From contig NZ_JASZYU010000002.1 of the NCBI RefSeq assembly GCF_030316825.1, forward strand, positions 310,001 to 374,000: a stretch of 64,000 nt of DNA, read 5' to 3'. The position numbers and the translations under genes are program-made. A model generated the notes under the pieces. It did not search any database, was not told where the DNA came from, and saw only the letters and a program-made list of their open reading frames with translations. This stretch comes from Variovorax fucosicus. Lineage in GTDB: Bacteria; Pseudomonadota; Gammaproteobacteria; Burkholderiales; Burkholderiaceae_C. Positions 39,587-48,579 of this stretch are shown in pieces. How positions within the stretch are numbered: position 1 is the stretch's first letter; every line of letters starts with the position of its first letter.

Positions 39587-40428
39587 GCACGGGCCAGTTC
39601 ATCAGCCCCGAGCTGCGCGAATGGATGGCGGCCCAACTTGCGGCCGGCCATTCGATACCGGCGCTGAGGGCATCGATGCGTGACGCCGGCTGGCAGGACG
39701 ACGTGGCCGATGCGGCGCTGGCCGAACTCCAGTCGCAGGCGGCGGCGGGCGCCGCGCCGGTCGAGCCGCAGCGTGCGATGCCGGGGCCCGATCTGACCGC
39801 GGCGCCGCTCGAGATCGAGGCCGTCGACCGGCGCGTGCAGGTGCTGCAGACGATGCGCAATCCGCGCGTGGTGGTGTTCGGCAGCCTGTTGTCCGACGAG
39901 GAGTGCGATGGCCTCATCGCGGCGGCCCGGGTGCGGCTTGCGCGCTCGCTCACTGTCGAGACGCAGACCGGCGGCGAGGTTCTCAATGTCGACCGCACCA
40001 GCGACGGCATGTTCTTCGAACGCGGCGAGAACGCCATCGTCGCGCGGCTCGAAGCCCGCATCGCAGCGCTGCTGCGCTGGCCGGTCGAGTTCGGCGAAGG
40101 CTTGCAGGTGCTGCGCTACCGGCCCGGCGCCGAGTACCGCCCGCACTACGACTACTTCGACCCGGCCGAGCCCGGCACGCCGACCATCCTGCGCCGTGGT
40201 GGCCAGCGGGTTGCCACCCTGGTGATGTACCTCCAGGCGCCCGAACAGGGCGGCGCCACCACCTTCCCCGACGTGGGGCTCGAGGTGGGGCCGGTGCGCG
40301 GCACCGGCGTGTTTTTCAGCTACGACCGGCCCGACCCCGCCACCCGCACGCTGCATGGCGGCGCACCGGTGCTGCTGGGCGAAAAGTGGGTGGCCACCAA
40401 GTGGCTGCGCGAACGCGAATTTTCCTGA
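39583..40428 (+). CDS. Prolyl 4-hydroxylase-like 2-oxoglutarate/Fe(II) oxygenase
   Basis: A 281-residue oxygenase. A short helical N-terminus (about residues 1-60) contains a tandem-like GHSIPALRASMRDAGWQDDV element. The P4H domain starts near residue 85. Iron ligands are H188 and D190 in HYDYF and H258 in TLHGG. K268 in GEKWVATKW binds 2-oxoglutarate, and the RVATLVMYLQAPEQGGATTFPD strand is conserved. It probably hydroxylates a proline in a protein target, unknown here. It is translationally coupled to yaaA (ATGA overlap). Confidence 0.9.
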   Translation: MSTGQFISPELREWMAAQLAAGHSIPALRASMRDAGWQDDVADAALAELQSQAAAGAAPVEPQRAMPGPDLTAAPLEIEAVDRRVQVLQTMRNPRVVVFGSLLSDEECDGLIAAARVRLARSLTVETQTGGEVLNVDRTSDGMFFERGENAIVARLEARIAALLRWPVEFGEGLQVLRYRPGAEYRPHYDYFDPAEPGTPTILRRGGQRVATLVMYLQAPEQGGATTFPDVGLEVGPVRGTGVFFSYDRPDPATRTLHGGAPVLLGEKWVATKWLREREFS

Positions 40429-40435
40429 GCCGGCC

Positions 40436-41341
40436 ATGAAACTCAGAGCAAACGGCATCCACCTCTACGTCGACGACAGCGGTGCCGACGGCAGCCAGAA
40501 CGAGCGCCCCGTGGTGCTGCTGATCATGGGCCTGGGCATGCAGTTCATCGGCTGGCCGATGGAGTTCGTGCAGCCGCTGGTCGACGCCGGCTACCGCGTG
40601 GTGCGCTACGACAACCGCGACATCGGCCTGAGCGAGGGCTTCGAGCACGCCGGCAAGCGCAACCTCGTCTGGGAAAGCCTGCGCGCCAGGTTCGGCCTGC
40701 GCGTGCGCTCGGCCTACACGCTGCAGGACATGGCGAACGACGCGCTCGGCCTGCTCGACGCGCTCGGCATCGCGCAGGCGCATGTGGTCGGCGCCTCGAT
40801 GGGCGGCATGATCGCGCAGCGCGTGGCGGCCACCGCGCCGGAGCGCGTGCTGAGCCTCACCAGCATCATGAGTTCGAGCGGCGCGCGCGGCCTGCCTGGC
40901 CCGCGGCCCGAGATTGCGAGCGGGCTGATCCGGCGTCCCCCCGGCCGCAGCGAAGACGCGCTGGTGGACTTCAGCCTCGGCTTCATCAAGCTGATCGCGA
41001 GCCCGGACTATCCCCACGAGCCGACGGCGCTCGCGACACGCGTGCGAACCGGCATTCAGCGCGCCTACCGGCCCGATGGCGTGATGCGCCAGCTGCTCGC
41101 GATCGGCGCCGACCGCGACCGCCCCACCGTGCTCTCGAAGATCAAGAGCCCGACACTGGTGCTGCACGGCGAGGCCGACAAACTGGTGCCGATCGCCTGC
41201 GGGCAAGACACTGCACGGCGCATCCCGGGCGCCCGCTTCGTGCCGATTCCCGGCATGGGGCACGACCTGCCGCCGCAGGTGTCGGCGCTGCTGACGGGCC
41301 ACATCATTCCGTTCCTGAAGTCCGCCGGCCGCCCCGCATGA
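40436..41341 (+). CDS. Alpha/beta-fold hydrolase
   Basis: A 301-residue hydrolase with the full catalytic triad pattern. The nucleophile is S121 in [10 protein letters not shown], the acid is near the end in [11 protein letters not shown], and the histidine is in PGMGHDLPP. The oxyanion region is [11 protein letters not shown], and [11 protein letters not shown] is typical of epoxide-hydrolase/esterase relatives. No signal peptide is present, so it is cytoplasmic. The ATG at 40436 lies 7 bp after the oxygenase, and its stop overlaps queF. The substrate is not predictable. Confidence 0.87.
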   Translation: MKLRANGIHLYVDDSGADGSQNERPVVLLIMGLGMQFIGWPMEFVQPLVDAGYRVVRYDNRDIGLSEGFEHAGKRNLVWESLRARFGLRVRSAYTLQDMANDALGLLDALGIAQAHVVGASMGGMIAQRVAATAPERVLSLTSIMSSSGARGLPGPRPEIASGLIRRPPGRSEDALVDFSLGFIKLIASPDYPHEPTALATRVRTGIQRAYRPDGVMRQLLAIGADRDRPTVLSKIKSPTLVLHGEADKLVPIACGQDTARRIPGARFVPIPGMGHDLPPQVSALLTGHIIPFLKSAGRPA

Positions 41342-42201
41342 CCTTGTCCAATACCAACACCCCGCAGGATTCGCAGCTCGGTCGCCGCTCGGCTTACGTC
41401 GACCAGTACGACGCGAGCCTGCTGTTCCCTATTGCACGCGCCACGCAGCGCGAAGCCATGGGCATCGGAGCCGGCGCGCTGCCGTTTTTCGGGGCCGACC
41501 TGTGGACCGCGTTCGAGTTGAGCTGGCTCAATGCGCGCGGCAAGCCGCAGTTGGCCATTGCGCATTTCACGGTGCCGTGCGAGACGCCCAACATCATCGA
41601 GAGCAAGTCGTTCAAGCTCTACCTCAACAGCTTCAACAGCACTGTGTTCGCGAGCCTCGACGCGGTGCGCGAGCGGCTGCGGGCCGACCTGTCCGAGGCC
41701 GCCTGGCGCGGCAGCGATCGCAGCGCCAGCGTCGGCGTGCGGCTGGTCGCGCCCGACGCGTTTGACCAGGAACCGGTACACGAGCTCGACGGGCTCAACC
41801 TCGATCGGCTCGAGATCGAATGCACCCACTACCAGCCGGCACCCGAGCTGCTGAGCGCCCGGTTTGAAGAGCCGCCGGTGAACGAAACGCTCAGCAGCCG
41901 CTTGCTCAAGAGCAACTGCCTGGTGACCGGCCAGCCTGACTGGGGCAGCGTGCAGATCCGCTACAGCGGCGCGCCGATCGACCAGGCCGGCCTGCTGGCT
42001 TACATCGTGAGCTTTCGCAACCACAACGAGTTTCACGAGCCCTGCGCCGAACGCATCTTCAACGACATCTGGCTGCGCTGCCGGCCCAACAAGCTGGCCG
42101 TGTATGCACGCTACACGCGGCGCGGCGGGCTCGACATCAACCCGTTCCGCACCAGCTGGCCGCAGGCGCTGCCAGCCAACATCCGCACCGCGCGACAGTA
42201 G
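41338..42201 (+). CDS. queF: NADPH-dependent 7-cyano-7-deazaguanine reductase
   Basis: A 287-residue enzyme that reduces preQ0 to preQ1 in queuosine synthesis. It is the long, two-domain (type II) form. The QueF signature is [16 protein letters not shown]194 in [13 protein letters not shown] forms the thioimide with substrate, and [14 protein letters not shown] is the substrate-binding end. It begins inside the stop of the hydrolase gene (ATGA), so it is in the yaaA-oxygenase-hydrolase-queF unit. No other queuosine genes are nearby. Confidence 0.96.
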   Translation: MTLSNTNTPQDSQLGRRSAYVDQYDASLLFPIARATQREAMGIGAGALPFFGADLWTAFELSWLNARGKPQLAIAHFTVPCETPNIIESKSFKLYLNSFNSTVFASLDAVRERLRADLSEAAWRGSDRSASVGVRLVAPDAFDQEPVHELDGLNLDRLEIECTHYQPAPELLSARFEEPPVNETLSSRLLKSNCLVTGQPDWGSVQIRYSGAPIDQAGLLAYIVSFRNHNEFHEPCAERIFNDIWLRCRPNKLAVYARYTRRGGLDINPFRTSWPQALPANIRTARQ

Positions 42202-42277
42202 GGGTTCGCTCCTACAGCCCGGCGTGCGCTGCCGCGCCGATACTGTGGGATTCTAGAAAAACGCCCCGGAGGAGTTC

Positions 42278-42649
42278 TTGAACGTGCTCATCGTCGACGA
42301 CAACGAGGCCGCGGCCGACTTGCTGAAGGAACTGCTTTCGCTGCAGGATCACACGGTGCGCTGCTGCTATACCGCGCAACAGGCACTCGATGCCTCGGCC
42401 CGCGAGCATTACGACGTCGCGCTGGTCGACCTGATGCTGCCCGACATGCCCGGCACCGAGGTGGCGCGCCGCCTGCGCAGCGCTGCCGAAGGCCGACCGC
42501 CGTTGCTGGTCGCCATTTCGGGCTATTCCACGCAGGACGCGGCGGGCGCCGAAGCGCGCACGCTGTTCGACCATTACCTGCAGAAGCCGATCGACTTCGA
42601 TGCGCTCGACCGCATCCTGGCGGCGCCCGGCGAGCGGGCTTCCGCATGA
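42278..42649 (+). CDS. Single-domain response regulator (receiver protein)
   Basis: A 123-residue CheY-like receiver with no output domain. The phosphoacceptor is D51 in VDLMLPD, the acidic pair is D7-D8, the switch serine is S81, and the conserved lysine is K103. I start it at the TTG at 42278 because GGAGGAG ends four bases before it and MNVLIVDDNE is the canonical first strand. Its stop overlaps the next gene (ATGA), and the partner looks like a phosphotransferase. It may be an intermediate of a phosphorelay rather than a transcription factor. Confidence 0.9.
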   Translation: MNVLIVDDNEAAADLLKELLSLQDHTVRCCYTAQQALDASAREHYDVALVDLMLPDMPGTEVARRLRSAAEGRPPLLVAISGYSTQDAAGAEARTLFDHYLQKPIDFDALDRILAAPGERASA

Positions 42650-43326
42650 AGGCGTCGCCCGGCGCAGGCAGCTGGATCGCGGCCGGCGTGCGCCACGAAC
42701 TTCTCACGCGCGCACTGCCGACGCTGCGCCACGACATGGCCGCGCCGGTGTCGGTCATCCGCATGGGGCTCCTGATGCTCAAGCGGCAGGTGGCCGCGTC
42801 CGAACTCGACCCGGTTGCCTGTGCCCAGCGCGTTGAACTCATCGACAGCCAGGTCGGCGAGCTGACGGCCGGCATCCGTCTGCTGCGCCACTGGGAGCTG
42901 GCGACCGAGGACAGCGGCATCACGCGCTCCGGGTTGGTGGCGACCTGCGTCGCGTTGATGCGCGCCGCCTTCGATCTGCAGGGCGTTGCGCTCGAGGTCG
43001 ATGCCGCACTGGTGCCGGTAGAAGACGAACCCCACTGGCCCCGGGCGGCCGCGCTGCGCTACATGCTGCTCGGCGCGATGGGCCATCTGCACGACAGCGT
43101 CGATGCGGTCGGCACCATCGTCATCGCGCCTCACGGCGACAACGCCCTCCAGCTCACCGCCTTGCCCGACCCTGCTGCGGGCGCGGGCCCCGACAGCGCC
43201 CACGTGCACCGCGCGCCGCGCGCGCTGGCCATCGACGCGATCGCGCTGCAAAGCCTGGCCGACGACCTCGGCTACGAGGTGACGCGCGACGGCGACGTGC
43301 TGCGCCTGGCCTTCGGCGCGGCCTGA
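42646..43326 (+). CDS. Degenerate histidine-kinase-like / ChpT-like phosphotransferase candidate
   Basis: A 226-residue protein. Near the N-terminus is an H-box-like stretch, LRHDMAAPVSVIRMGLLML, whose H29 and P34 match the H-E-L-R-T-P spacing of kinase dimerisation domains. A second helix follows (about residues 60-85). The C-terminal part could have a HATPase-like outline (LRYMLLGAMGHLHDSV) but lacks clear N and G boxes for ATP. It is coupled by ATGA to the receiver gene at 42278. It may be a ChpT- or Spo0B-like histidine phosphotransferase. Its 3' end overlaps topoisomerase IB by 55 bp on the other strand. Confidence 0.65.
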   Translation: MKASPGAGSWIAAGVRHELLTRALPTLRHDMAAPVSVIRMGLLMLKRQVAASELDPVACAQRVELIDSQVGELTAGIRLLRHWELATEDSGITRSGLVATCVALMRAAFDLQGVALEVDAALVPVEDEPHWPRAAALRYMLLGAMGHLHDSVDAVGTIVIAPHGDNALQLTALPDPAAGAGPDSAHVHRAPRALAIDAIALQSLADDLGYEVTRDGDVLRLAFGAA

Positions 43327-44423
43327 GTCGGCCGCACCCGGGCCTGCGCGCGCCGGTGCCGCTGCAGGAACGCGAGCAGCCGCGCCTCGGCCGCGTGCAG
43401 CCGCCGCAGGCTGGTCGCGGTGCCCGAGATTTCCTGCCAGATGTCATTCATCGCGCCCACGTCGCCGGCGAGCGTGCTGCCGAGCGACAGCACGGCCGGG
43501 TGCACGTAGGCCTTCTTGCAGACGGCCGGCGTGTTGCCGAGCTGCGCAGCCACGGCGCCGAGGATTTCCTTCGCGCTGTAGCGCGTTTCGGCGGGCGCGC
43601 CATCGCTGCTGCAGGCCAGCCGTGTCAGTTCGAGCGCCTGCACGGTGCCGTGCCAGGTGCGGAAATCCTTGGCGGTGAAGCCCCCTTCGGGTGCGGCCTC
43701 GCGCAGGTAGTCGTTGACGTCGGTCGACGACAGGCTGCGCGGCGTGCCTTCCTCGTCCTCGTACTGGAAAAGCTCCTGGCCCGGCAACTGCTGACAGCGC
43801 CGCACGACTTTCGCCACGCGCGGGTCGTCCACCGTTGCCTGGTGCATCACGCCGCTCTTGCCGCGAAAGCGCAGCGTGACCTTGCTGCCGCGCAGATCCG
43901 CGTGGCGGTTGCGCAAGGTGGTGAGGCCATACGAGCCGTTGCTGCTCGCGTACTCCTCGTTGCCCACGCGCAGGAAGGTCGTGTCGAGCAGCCGCACCAG
44001 CGTGGCCAGCACCCGCGTGCGCTCCAGTGCGGCGCCGCGCTTCGCCACCAGGTCGCGCGCCACGCGCGCGCGGATGCGCGGCAACGCGAGGCCGAAGGCC
44101 TCGAGCCGGTCGAACTTGGTTCGATCCTTCAGCACGCGCCAGTCGGCGTGGTAGCGGTACTGCTTGCGCCCGCGCGCATCCAGCCCGGTGGCCTGCAGAT
44201 GGCAGTTGGGCAGCGGGCAGATCCACACGCGGCGGTAGGCCGGCGGAATCGCAAGCTGCCGAATGCGCGCGATCTCATCGGCGTCGCTGAGCCATCGGCC
44301 CTTCGCGTCCTTGTAGCGGAAGCCGGTGCCGCGCCGGACGCGGCTGAATCCAGGCATCTCGGGCGTGACGTAGACGAGGCCATGCGCCAGCGGAGCGGGG
44401 CGGTCGGCAGCGGGAGGGGTCAT
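43272..44423 (-). CDS. DNA topoisomerase IB (poxvirus/eukaryote-like)
   Basis: A 383-residue type IB topoisomerase that relaxes supercoils through a 3'-phosphotyrosine. The nucleophile is Y306 in CKKAYVHPAVL. Catalytic basic residues lie in KVTLRFRGKSG, LRNRHADL and FRTWHGT. The N-terminal domain starts LVYVTPEMPGFSRVRRGTGFRY. I start it at the ATG at 44423. The C-terminal tail is basic and low-complexity. It is divergent from pyrB, separated by 176 bp that hold two operator-like dyads. Its last 55 bp overlap the HPt-like gene. Confidence 0.93.
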   Translation of the reverse strand: MTPPAADRPAPLAHGLVYVTPEMPGFSRVRRGTGFRYKDAKGRWLSDADEIARIRQLAIPPAYRRVWICPLPNCHLQATGLDARGRKQYRYHADWRVLKDRTKFDRLEAFGLALPRIRARVARDLVAKRGAALERTRVLATLVRLLDTTFLRVGNEEYASSNGSYGLTTLRNRHADLRGSKVTLRFRGKSGVMHQATVDDPRVAKVVRRCQQLPGQELFQYEDEEGTPRSLSSTDVNDYLREAAPEGGFTAKDFRTWHGTVQALELTRLACSSDGAPAETRYSAKEILGAVAAQLGNTPAVCKKAYVHPAVLSLGSTLAGDVGAMNDIWQEISGTATSLRRLHAAEARLLAFLQRHRRAQARVRPTQAAPKARRSTSPSRVTS

Positions 44424-44544
44424 GGCATCAATGTGGGGGTTGCGGCCAGAGGGTCGCCGCAGCGGTGCATCGCGCGCTGTAGGACGCCGCAAATGGAGAC
44501 AGTGCGATGCCGTCGCAGGTCGATGAGTTGATGCGCGTGAAATA

Positions 44545-44588
44545 TACGCATTGCGTAAAGACGGCTGTGAAATCATACGCATAGCGTA
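44545..44588. promoter_or_regulatory. Two 13-bp dyads upstream of pyrB
   Basis: TACGCATTGCGTA (44545-44557) and TACGCATAGCGTA (44576-44588) are near-identical dyads with TACGC/GCGTA arms. Their centres are 31 bp apart, about three helical turns. They lie 11-55 bp before the pyrB start and cover the likely promoter, so a dimeric or tandem DNA-binding protein could repress from them. The divergent topoisomerase gene may also be affected. Confidence 0.7.
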
Positions 44589-44599
44589 CATTTCAGCAT

Positions 44600-45892
44600 A
44601 TGAGCCAGCAACAAGACATCCTGCGCGACGCGATGCGCCGCCTCAATCTCACCCGCGACGCGTTCTCCGGACGGCTGGGCGTGCGCCGCCGCGCACTCGA
44701 CACCTGGCTGCTGCCGGCCGATTCGAGCGAGTCGCGCGCCATGCCGGAAATGGTCGGCAAGTTCGTCGCCGAAATCCTGCAGCGCGAGGCGCTCGGCGCT
44801 GCTGTCGGCACTGGGGCGCCGGACGACCGCCCGCTCGCGCAGCGCATCGGGGCCGAAGGCAAGCCGCAGCTGCTGTCGGTCGCGCAGTTCGACCGCGGCA
44901 GCCTCGAAGACCTGTTTCAGGTCGCCGACATCATGCAGCCCATCGCGCGCCGCCAGAAGGTCACGCGCATCCTCGAAGGCGCCGTGCTCGGCAGCCTCTT
45001 CTTCGAAGCCAGCACGCGCACGCGCGTGAGCTTCGGCGCCGCCTTCTGCCGGCTCGGCGGCACGGTGTGCGACACCACCGGCTTCACCTTCTCGTCGATG
45101 GCCAAGGGCGAGTCGATCTACGACACCAGCCGCGTGATGAGCGGCTACGTCGACGCGCTGGTGGTGCGCCACCCCGAGCAGGGCTCGGTGGCCGAGTTCG
45201 CGCGGGCCACCAACATTCCCGTCATCAATGCGGGTGATGGCCCGGGCGAGCACCCGAGCCAGGCCATCCTCGACCTCTACACGATCCAGCGCGAGTTCTC
45301 GCGCATGGGCAAGCTGGTGGACGGCACGCACGTCGCGATGGTCGGCGACCTGAAGTACGGCCGCACGGTGCATTCGCTGATCCGGCTGCTCGCGCTCTAC
45401 CGCGGGCTGAAGTTCACGCTGATTGCGCCGCCGTCGCTCGAGATGCCGGCCTACCTGCTGGAGCTGGTGGCGCGCAACGGCCATGTGATCGAGCAGACCA
45501 CGTCGCTGCAGGAGGGCCTTCGCGGCGCGGACGTGGTCTATGCCACGCGCATCCAGAAGGAGCGCTTCGCGGGCGAGGAGATCGAGGGCTACACGCCCGA
45601 GTTCCAGGTGTGCAAGGCGCTGGTGGATGCGGTTTGCAAGCCCGACACCATCCTGATGCATCCGCTGCCGCGCGACGGCCGCCCGGGCGCGAACGACCTG
45701 AGCGTCGACCTCAACCACGATCCGCGCCTCGCGATCTTCCGCCAGACCGACAACGGCATTCCCGTGCGCATGGCGCTGTTCGCGGTGCTGATGGGCGTCG
45801 AGAAGCAGGTCGCGCGCTCGATGCGCGACGCCGGCTGGCGCTCGCCGGCGCACATCGGGCCGGACGACGCCGACTTCGACGGACTGGACTAG
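44600..45892 (+). CDS. pyrB: Aspartate carbamoyltransferase with N-terminal helix-turn-helix-like extension
   Basis: A 430-residue protein, about 120 longer than the usual catalytic chain. The catalytic part (from about residue 95) has STRTR (138-142, carbamoyl phosphate), H218-P-S-Q and HPLPR (from H354), and the C-terminal QTDNGIPVRMALFAVLM. It makes carbamoyl-aspartate for pyrimidines. Residues about 14-40 (LNLTRDAFSGRLGVRRRALD) read like an XRE-type helix-turn-helix, and AQRIGAEGKPQLLSVAQF bridges to the enzyme. No pyrI or pyrC is adjacent. Two matching dyads lie directly upstream, hinting at self-regulation. Confidence 0.9.
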   Translation: MSQQQDILRDAMRRLNLTRDAFSGRLGVRRRALDTWLLPADSSESRAMPEMVGKFVAEILQREALGAAVGTGAPDDRPLAQRIGAEGKPQLLSVAQFDRGSLEDLFQVADIMQPIARRQKVTRILEGAVLGSLFFEASTRTRVSFGAAFCRLGGTVCDTTGFTFSSMAKGESIYDTSRVMSGYVDALVVRHPEQGSVAEFARATNIPVINAGDGPGEHPSQAILDLYTIQREFSRMGKLVDGTHVAMVGDLKYGRTVHSLIRLLALYRGLKFTLIAPPSLEMPAYLLELVARNGHVIEQTTSLQEGLRGADVVYATRIQKERFAGEEIEGYTPEFQVCKALVDAVCKPDTILMHPLPRDGRPGANDLSVDLNHDPRLAIFRQTDNGIPVRMALFAVLMGVEKQVARSMRDAGWRSPAHIGPDDADFDGLD

Positions 45893-45896
45893 GTAC

Positions 45897-45926
45897 TCCC
45901 CCAGGCTTCGCGCACTTCGTGTCGCT
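45897..45926 (-). repeat. Intergenic repeat, family 1, copy C (partial)
   Basis: Read on the minus strand, it matches the last 30 bases of copy B (GCGACACGAAGTGCGC, then CCTGGGGG) except for a small change. It lies between convergent pyrB and the DUF2459 gene, whose stop codon falls at its edge. The hairpin-forming half is missing. Confidence 0.65.
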
Positions 45927-46615
45927 CAGGGCGTTGCGGGTTGCAGGTGCCACACGACGTTGAAGTCGAACGGCGTCCAGCGGCTCACCGTGACGTCGGC
46001 ACGCCGCAGGCCGCGCCCGGTCCAGGTGTTGCAGGTCTCGAACAGGTGGTAGCCGCCTTCGGCTTCGTAGAACGCGTCGCCGTTGCCGTAGTGCGCGCCC
46101 GCGACCGGCACCGCGCGGCCCGCGGGCAGCGTGGCGCGCACGTAGTCCGCGAGCTGCGCGTACTGCGCCTGCGAAAGCGGCAGCCGGTAGGCGCCGTGCC
46201 GCAGCTGCGCGCGCTGCAGGTAGCTCACATGCATCAGCGCGCGGTTGCCGCCCACGAGTGCGCCAAGCGCGCGCGAGACCGTCAGGTCGGCCCAGGTCGG
46301 CGTATGCAGGTAGAACTCGCGGTCGCCCCAGCCGATGGCGATGAACTCGGCGTCGGCCGGCACCGCGCGCGCCTGCGACGGCGAGAACAGCTGCGACCAG
46401 TCGATCGTCGTGGAACGCACCGGGAACACATAGTCGGTGTGAATACCGTTGCTCAGCACATAGGCCTCGACCGCCGCCGGCTCGGCCGGCGCAGCACCCG
46501 GTGCAGGCCAGAACATCAGCGCACTGGCCGCGCCGAGATAGGCCGCGAACAGCACCAACGGCAGCAGGAGCACGGCGGCGATCAGACGCCAAGGGCGGTA
46601 AAGGCGGCGCGGCAT
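45926..46615 (-). CDS. DUF2459/TIGR02117-family protein
   Basis: A 229-residue protein with an N-terminal membrane anchor (about residues 10-32, WRLIAAVLLLPLVLFAAYLG). The periplasmic part has the family motifs VLSNGIHTDYVFPV, IAIGWGDREFYLHTPTW and FETCNTWTGRGL. The cysteine in ETCNTW and the histidine in NGIHTD recall a cysteine-peptidase-like site, but no activity is known to me. It starts 8 bp after dinB and shares its transcript. The stop lies inside repeat copy C. Confidence 0.85.
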   Translation of the reverse strand: MPRRLYRPWRLIAAVLLLPLVLFAAYLGAASALMFWPAPGAAPAEPAAVEAYVLSNGIHTDYVFPVRSTTIDWSQLFSPSQARAVPADAEFIAIGWGDREFYLHTPTWADLTVSRALGALVGGNRALMHVSYLQRAQLRHGAYRLPLSQAQYAQLADYVRATLPAGRAVPVAGAHYGNGDAFYEAEGGYHLFETCNTWTGRGLRRADVTVSRWTPFDFNVVWHLQPATP

Positions 46616-46623
46616 CGCGGCGG

Positions 46624-47895
46624 TCAGAACAGAGACGGCGTGGTGGCCGCCGCCGCGTCGGCAACCGCCCGCTGTGGCAGTGCCGCCGCGGCGCTGTCGG
46701 AACGCACCAGCGTGCCGACGCGCACGCCCAGCAGGCGCAACGGGCGTTCCAGCGGCACGCGCTTGAGGCACTGGCCGGCGACCTGGCGGATGGTCTTGCC
46801 GTCGGCGGTGAAGGCGGCCACGGTCTGGTCGCGCGTGGCGATCCTGAAATCGTCGTAGCGCAGCTTGATGCCGATGGTCTTGCCCAGGTAGCCCTTGCGT
46901 TGCAGGTCTTCGCCGAGCTGCTCGCACAGGTGCGTGAAGATGGCACCGAGTTCGGCGCGGTCGCGCACCGCGTGCAGGTCGCGCTCGAAGGTGGTCTCGC
47001 GGCTCATCGACACCGGCTCGCTCTCTGTCACCACGGGCCGGTCGTCTCGGCCCCAGGACACCTCGTGCATCCAGGCGCCGGTGGCCTTGCCGAAATTGGC
47101 GATGAGCCAGTCGCGTTCCTTCGCCGCGATCTCGCCCACCGTGCGGATGCCGAGCCGCTCGAGCTTGGCATCGGCCTTCGGCCCGATGCCGTTGACCTTG
47201 CGCGCGGCCAGCGGCCAGATCCTGGCTTCGAGGTCGCTCTCGTAGACGATCGAGATGCCGTTGGGCTTGTTGAACTCGCTCGCCAGCTTGGCGATGAGCT
47301 TGTTGGGCGCCACGCCGATCGAGCAGGTCAGGCCGGTGGCCTGCAGGATCGATTTCTGGATCAGCCGCGCCAGCACGCGCCCGCCTTCGCGCTGGCCGCC
47401 CGGTACGTCGGTGAAGTCGATGTAGACCTCGTCGACGCCGCGGTCTTCCACCACCGGCGCGATCTCGCGGATGGTGGCCTTGAACAGGCGCGAGATGCGC
47501 CGCACCTCCTCGAAATCCACCGGCAGCACGATCGCCTGCGGGCACAGCTTGGCCGCCTTCATCATGCCCATGGCCGAGCCCACGCCGAACTGGCGCGCGG
47601 CATAGGTGGCGGTGGTGATCACGCCGCGGCCCACGTAGTCCTTCAGCAGCGGAAAGGCCGAAACCGGCACCTCGTGCAGCGGCAGGCCGGCGTGTTCGCG
47701 CTGCAGGATTTCGTCCACCTTGCGGCGTCCGCCGCCGATCACCATCGGCCAGCCCTTCAGTTGCGGATAGCGCAGCAATTCGACCGACGCGAAGAAGGCG
47801 TCCATGTCGAGGTGCGCGATGCGGCGCAGCAACGGGGTGGGCGGAAGGGGCGAAAGCACAGCCGGCCATTTTCGCGCGATGCATGCGGCTTGCAC
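46624..47895 (-). CDS. dinB: DNA polymerase IV (Y-family)
   Basis: A 423-residue translesion DNA polymerase. The catalytic carboxylates lie in HLDMDAFFASVE and VDEVYIDF. The thumb and little-finger parts follow (NGIGPKADAKLERLGIRTVG; TFERDLHAVRDRAEL). The first 25 or so residues precede the usual start; the GTG 12 codons in is a possible alternative. It is divergent from the glycolipid-binding protein gene with only about 30 bp between them. No LexA box is obvious to me in that short gap. Confidence 0.93.
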   Translation of the reverse strand: MQAACIARKWPAVLSPLPPTPLLRRIAHLDMDAFFASVELLRYPQLKGWPMVIGGGRRKVDEILQREHAGLPLHEVPVSAFPLLKDYVGRGVITTATYAARQFGVGSAMGMMKAAKLCPQAIVLPVDFEEVRRISRLFKATIREIAPVVEDRGVDEVYIDFTDVPGGQREGGRVLARLIQKSILQATGLTCSIGVAPNKLIAKLASEFNKPNGISIVYESDLEARIWPLAARKVNGIGPKADAKLERLGIRTVGEIAAKERDWLIANFGKATGAWMHEVSWGRDDRPVVTESEPVSMSRETTFERDLHAVRDRAELGAIFTHLCEQLGEDLQRKGYLGKTIGIKLRYDDFRIATRDQTVAAFTADGKTIRQVAGQCLKRVPLERPLRLLGVRVGTLVRSDSAAAALPQRAVADAAAATTPSLF

Positions 47896-47924
47896 TGCGC
47901 GGTGCAGCAGTCCATCATGAATGG

Positions 47925-48485
47925 ATGCAAAACGTCGCCACCACGCTTTGGCACCGGCTCGATCTGCCGGGCCACGATGCCTGCCGGCTCGACCGCCACG
48001 GCGACGCGTGGCAGCTCGACGGCACGGCGCTGTTCCGGCAGGCCGACGGGCGCGTTGCGCAACTGCACTACCGGGTGCGCTGCGACCGCAACTGGCACGC
48101 CCAGTGGGGTACGGTGCGCGGCTGGCTGGGCGGCAGCGCGGTCGATCTGTCGGTGGTGCGCAGCGCGCACGGCGAGTGGAAACTCAACGACGTGCCGGTG
48201 CCCGAGCTCGCCCACTGCGCGGATCTCGACCTCGGCTTCACGCCGGCCACCAACCTGATCCAGCTGCGACGCCTGAACCTGCAGGCCGGCGAGGCGGCCG
48301 ATGCGCCGGCCGCCTGGCTCGACCTGGAAGAGGGTGGCCTGAGCCTGCTGACACAGCGCTACGAGCGGCGCAACGAACACGACTACTGGTACCAGGCCAA
48401 GCGCTTCGACTATGCAGACCTGCTCCAGGTCTCGCCGGAAGGCTTCGTGCGCGACTATCCGGGGCTGTGGCTCGCCGAGCGCTGA
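47925..48485 (+). CDS. Putative glycolipid-binding domain protein (DUF1089-like)
   Basis: A 186-residue cytoplasmic protein. The sequence TLWHRLDLPGHDACRL, then HYRVRCDRNWHAQWGTVRG, and CADLDLGFTPATNLIQLRRL is typical of the domain called putative glycolipid-binding. No enzymatic motif is visible. The start is the ATG at 47925. It ends 95 bp before the kinase gene. Ligand binding is only the family name and is not shown by the sequence. Confidence 0.82.
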   Translation: MQNVATTLWHRLDLPGHDACRLDRHGDAWQLDGTALFRQADGRVAQLHYRVRCDRNWHAQWGTVRGWLGGSAVDLSVVRSAHGEWKLNDVPVPELAHCADLDLGFTPATNLIQLRRLNLQAGEAADAPAAWLDLEEGGLSLLTQRYERRNEHDYWYQAKRFDYADLLQVSPEGFVRDYPGLWLAER

Positions 48486-48579
48486 GCCGCGAAACGCGGC
48501 GCGGCCGTTTGGCCAGTGCGTTTGGTGAATGCTTTTGCATTCACGACGCAGTAGAGTTGCCGATCGGACAGGAGGCTCG

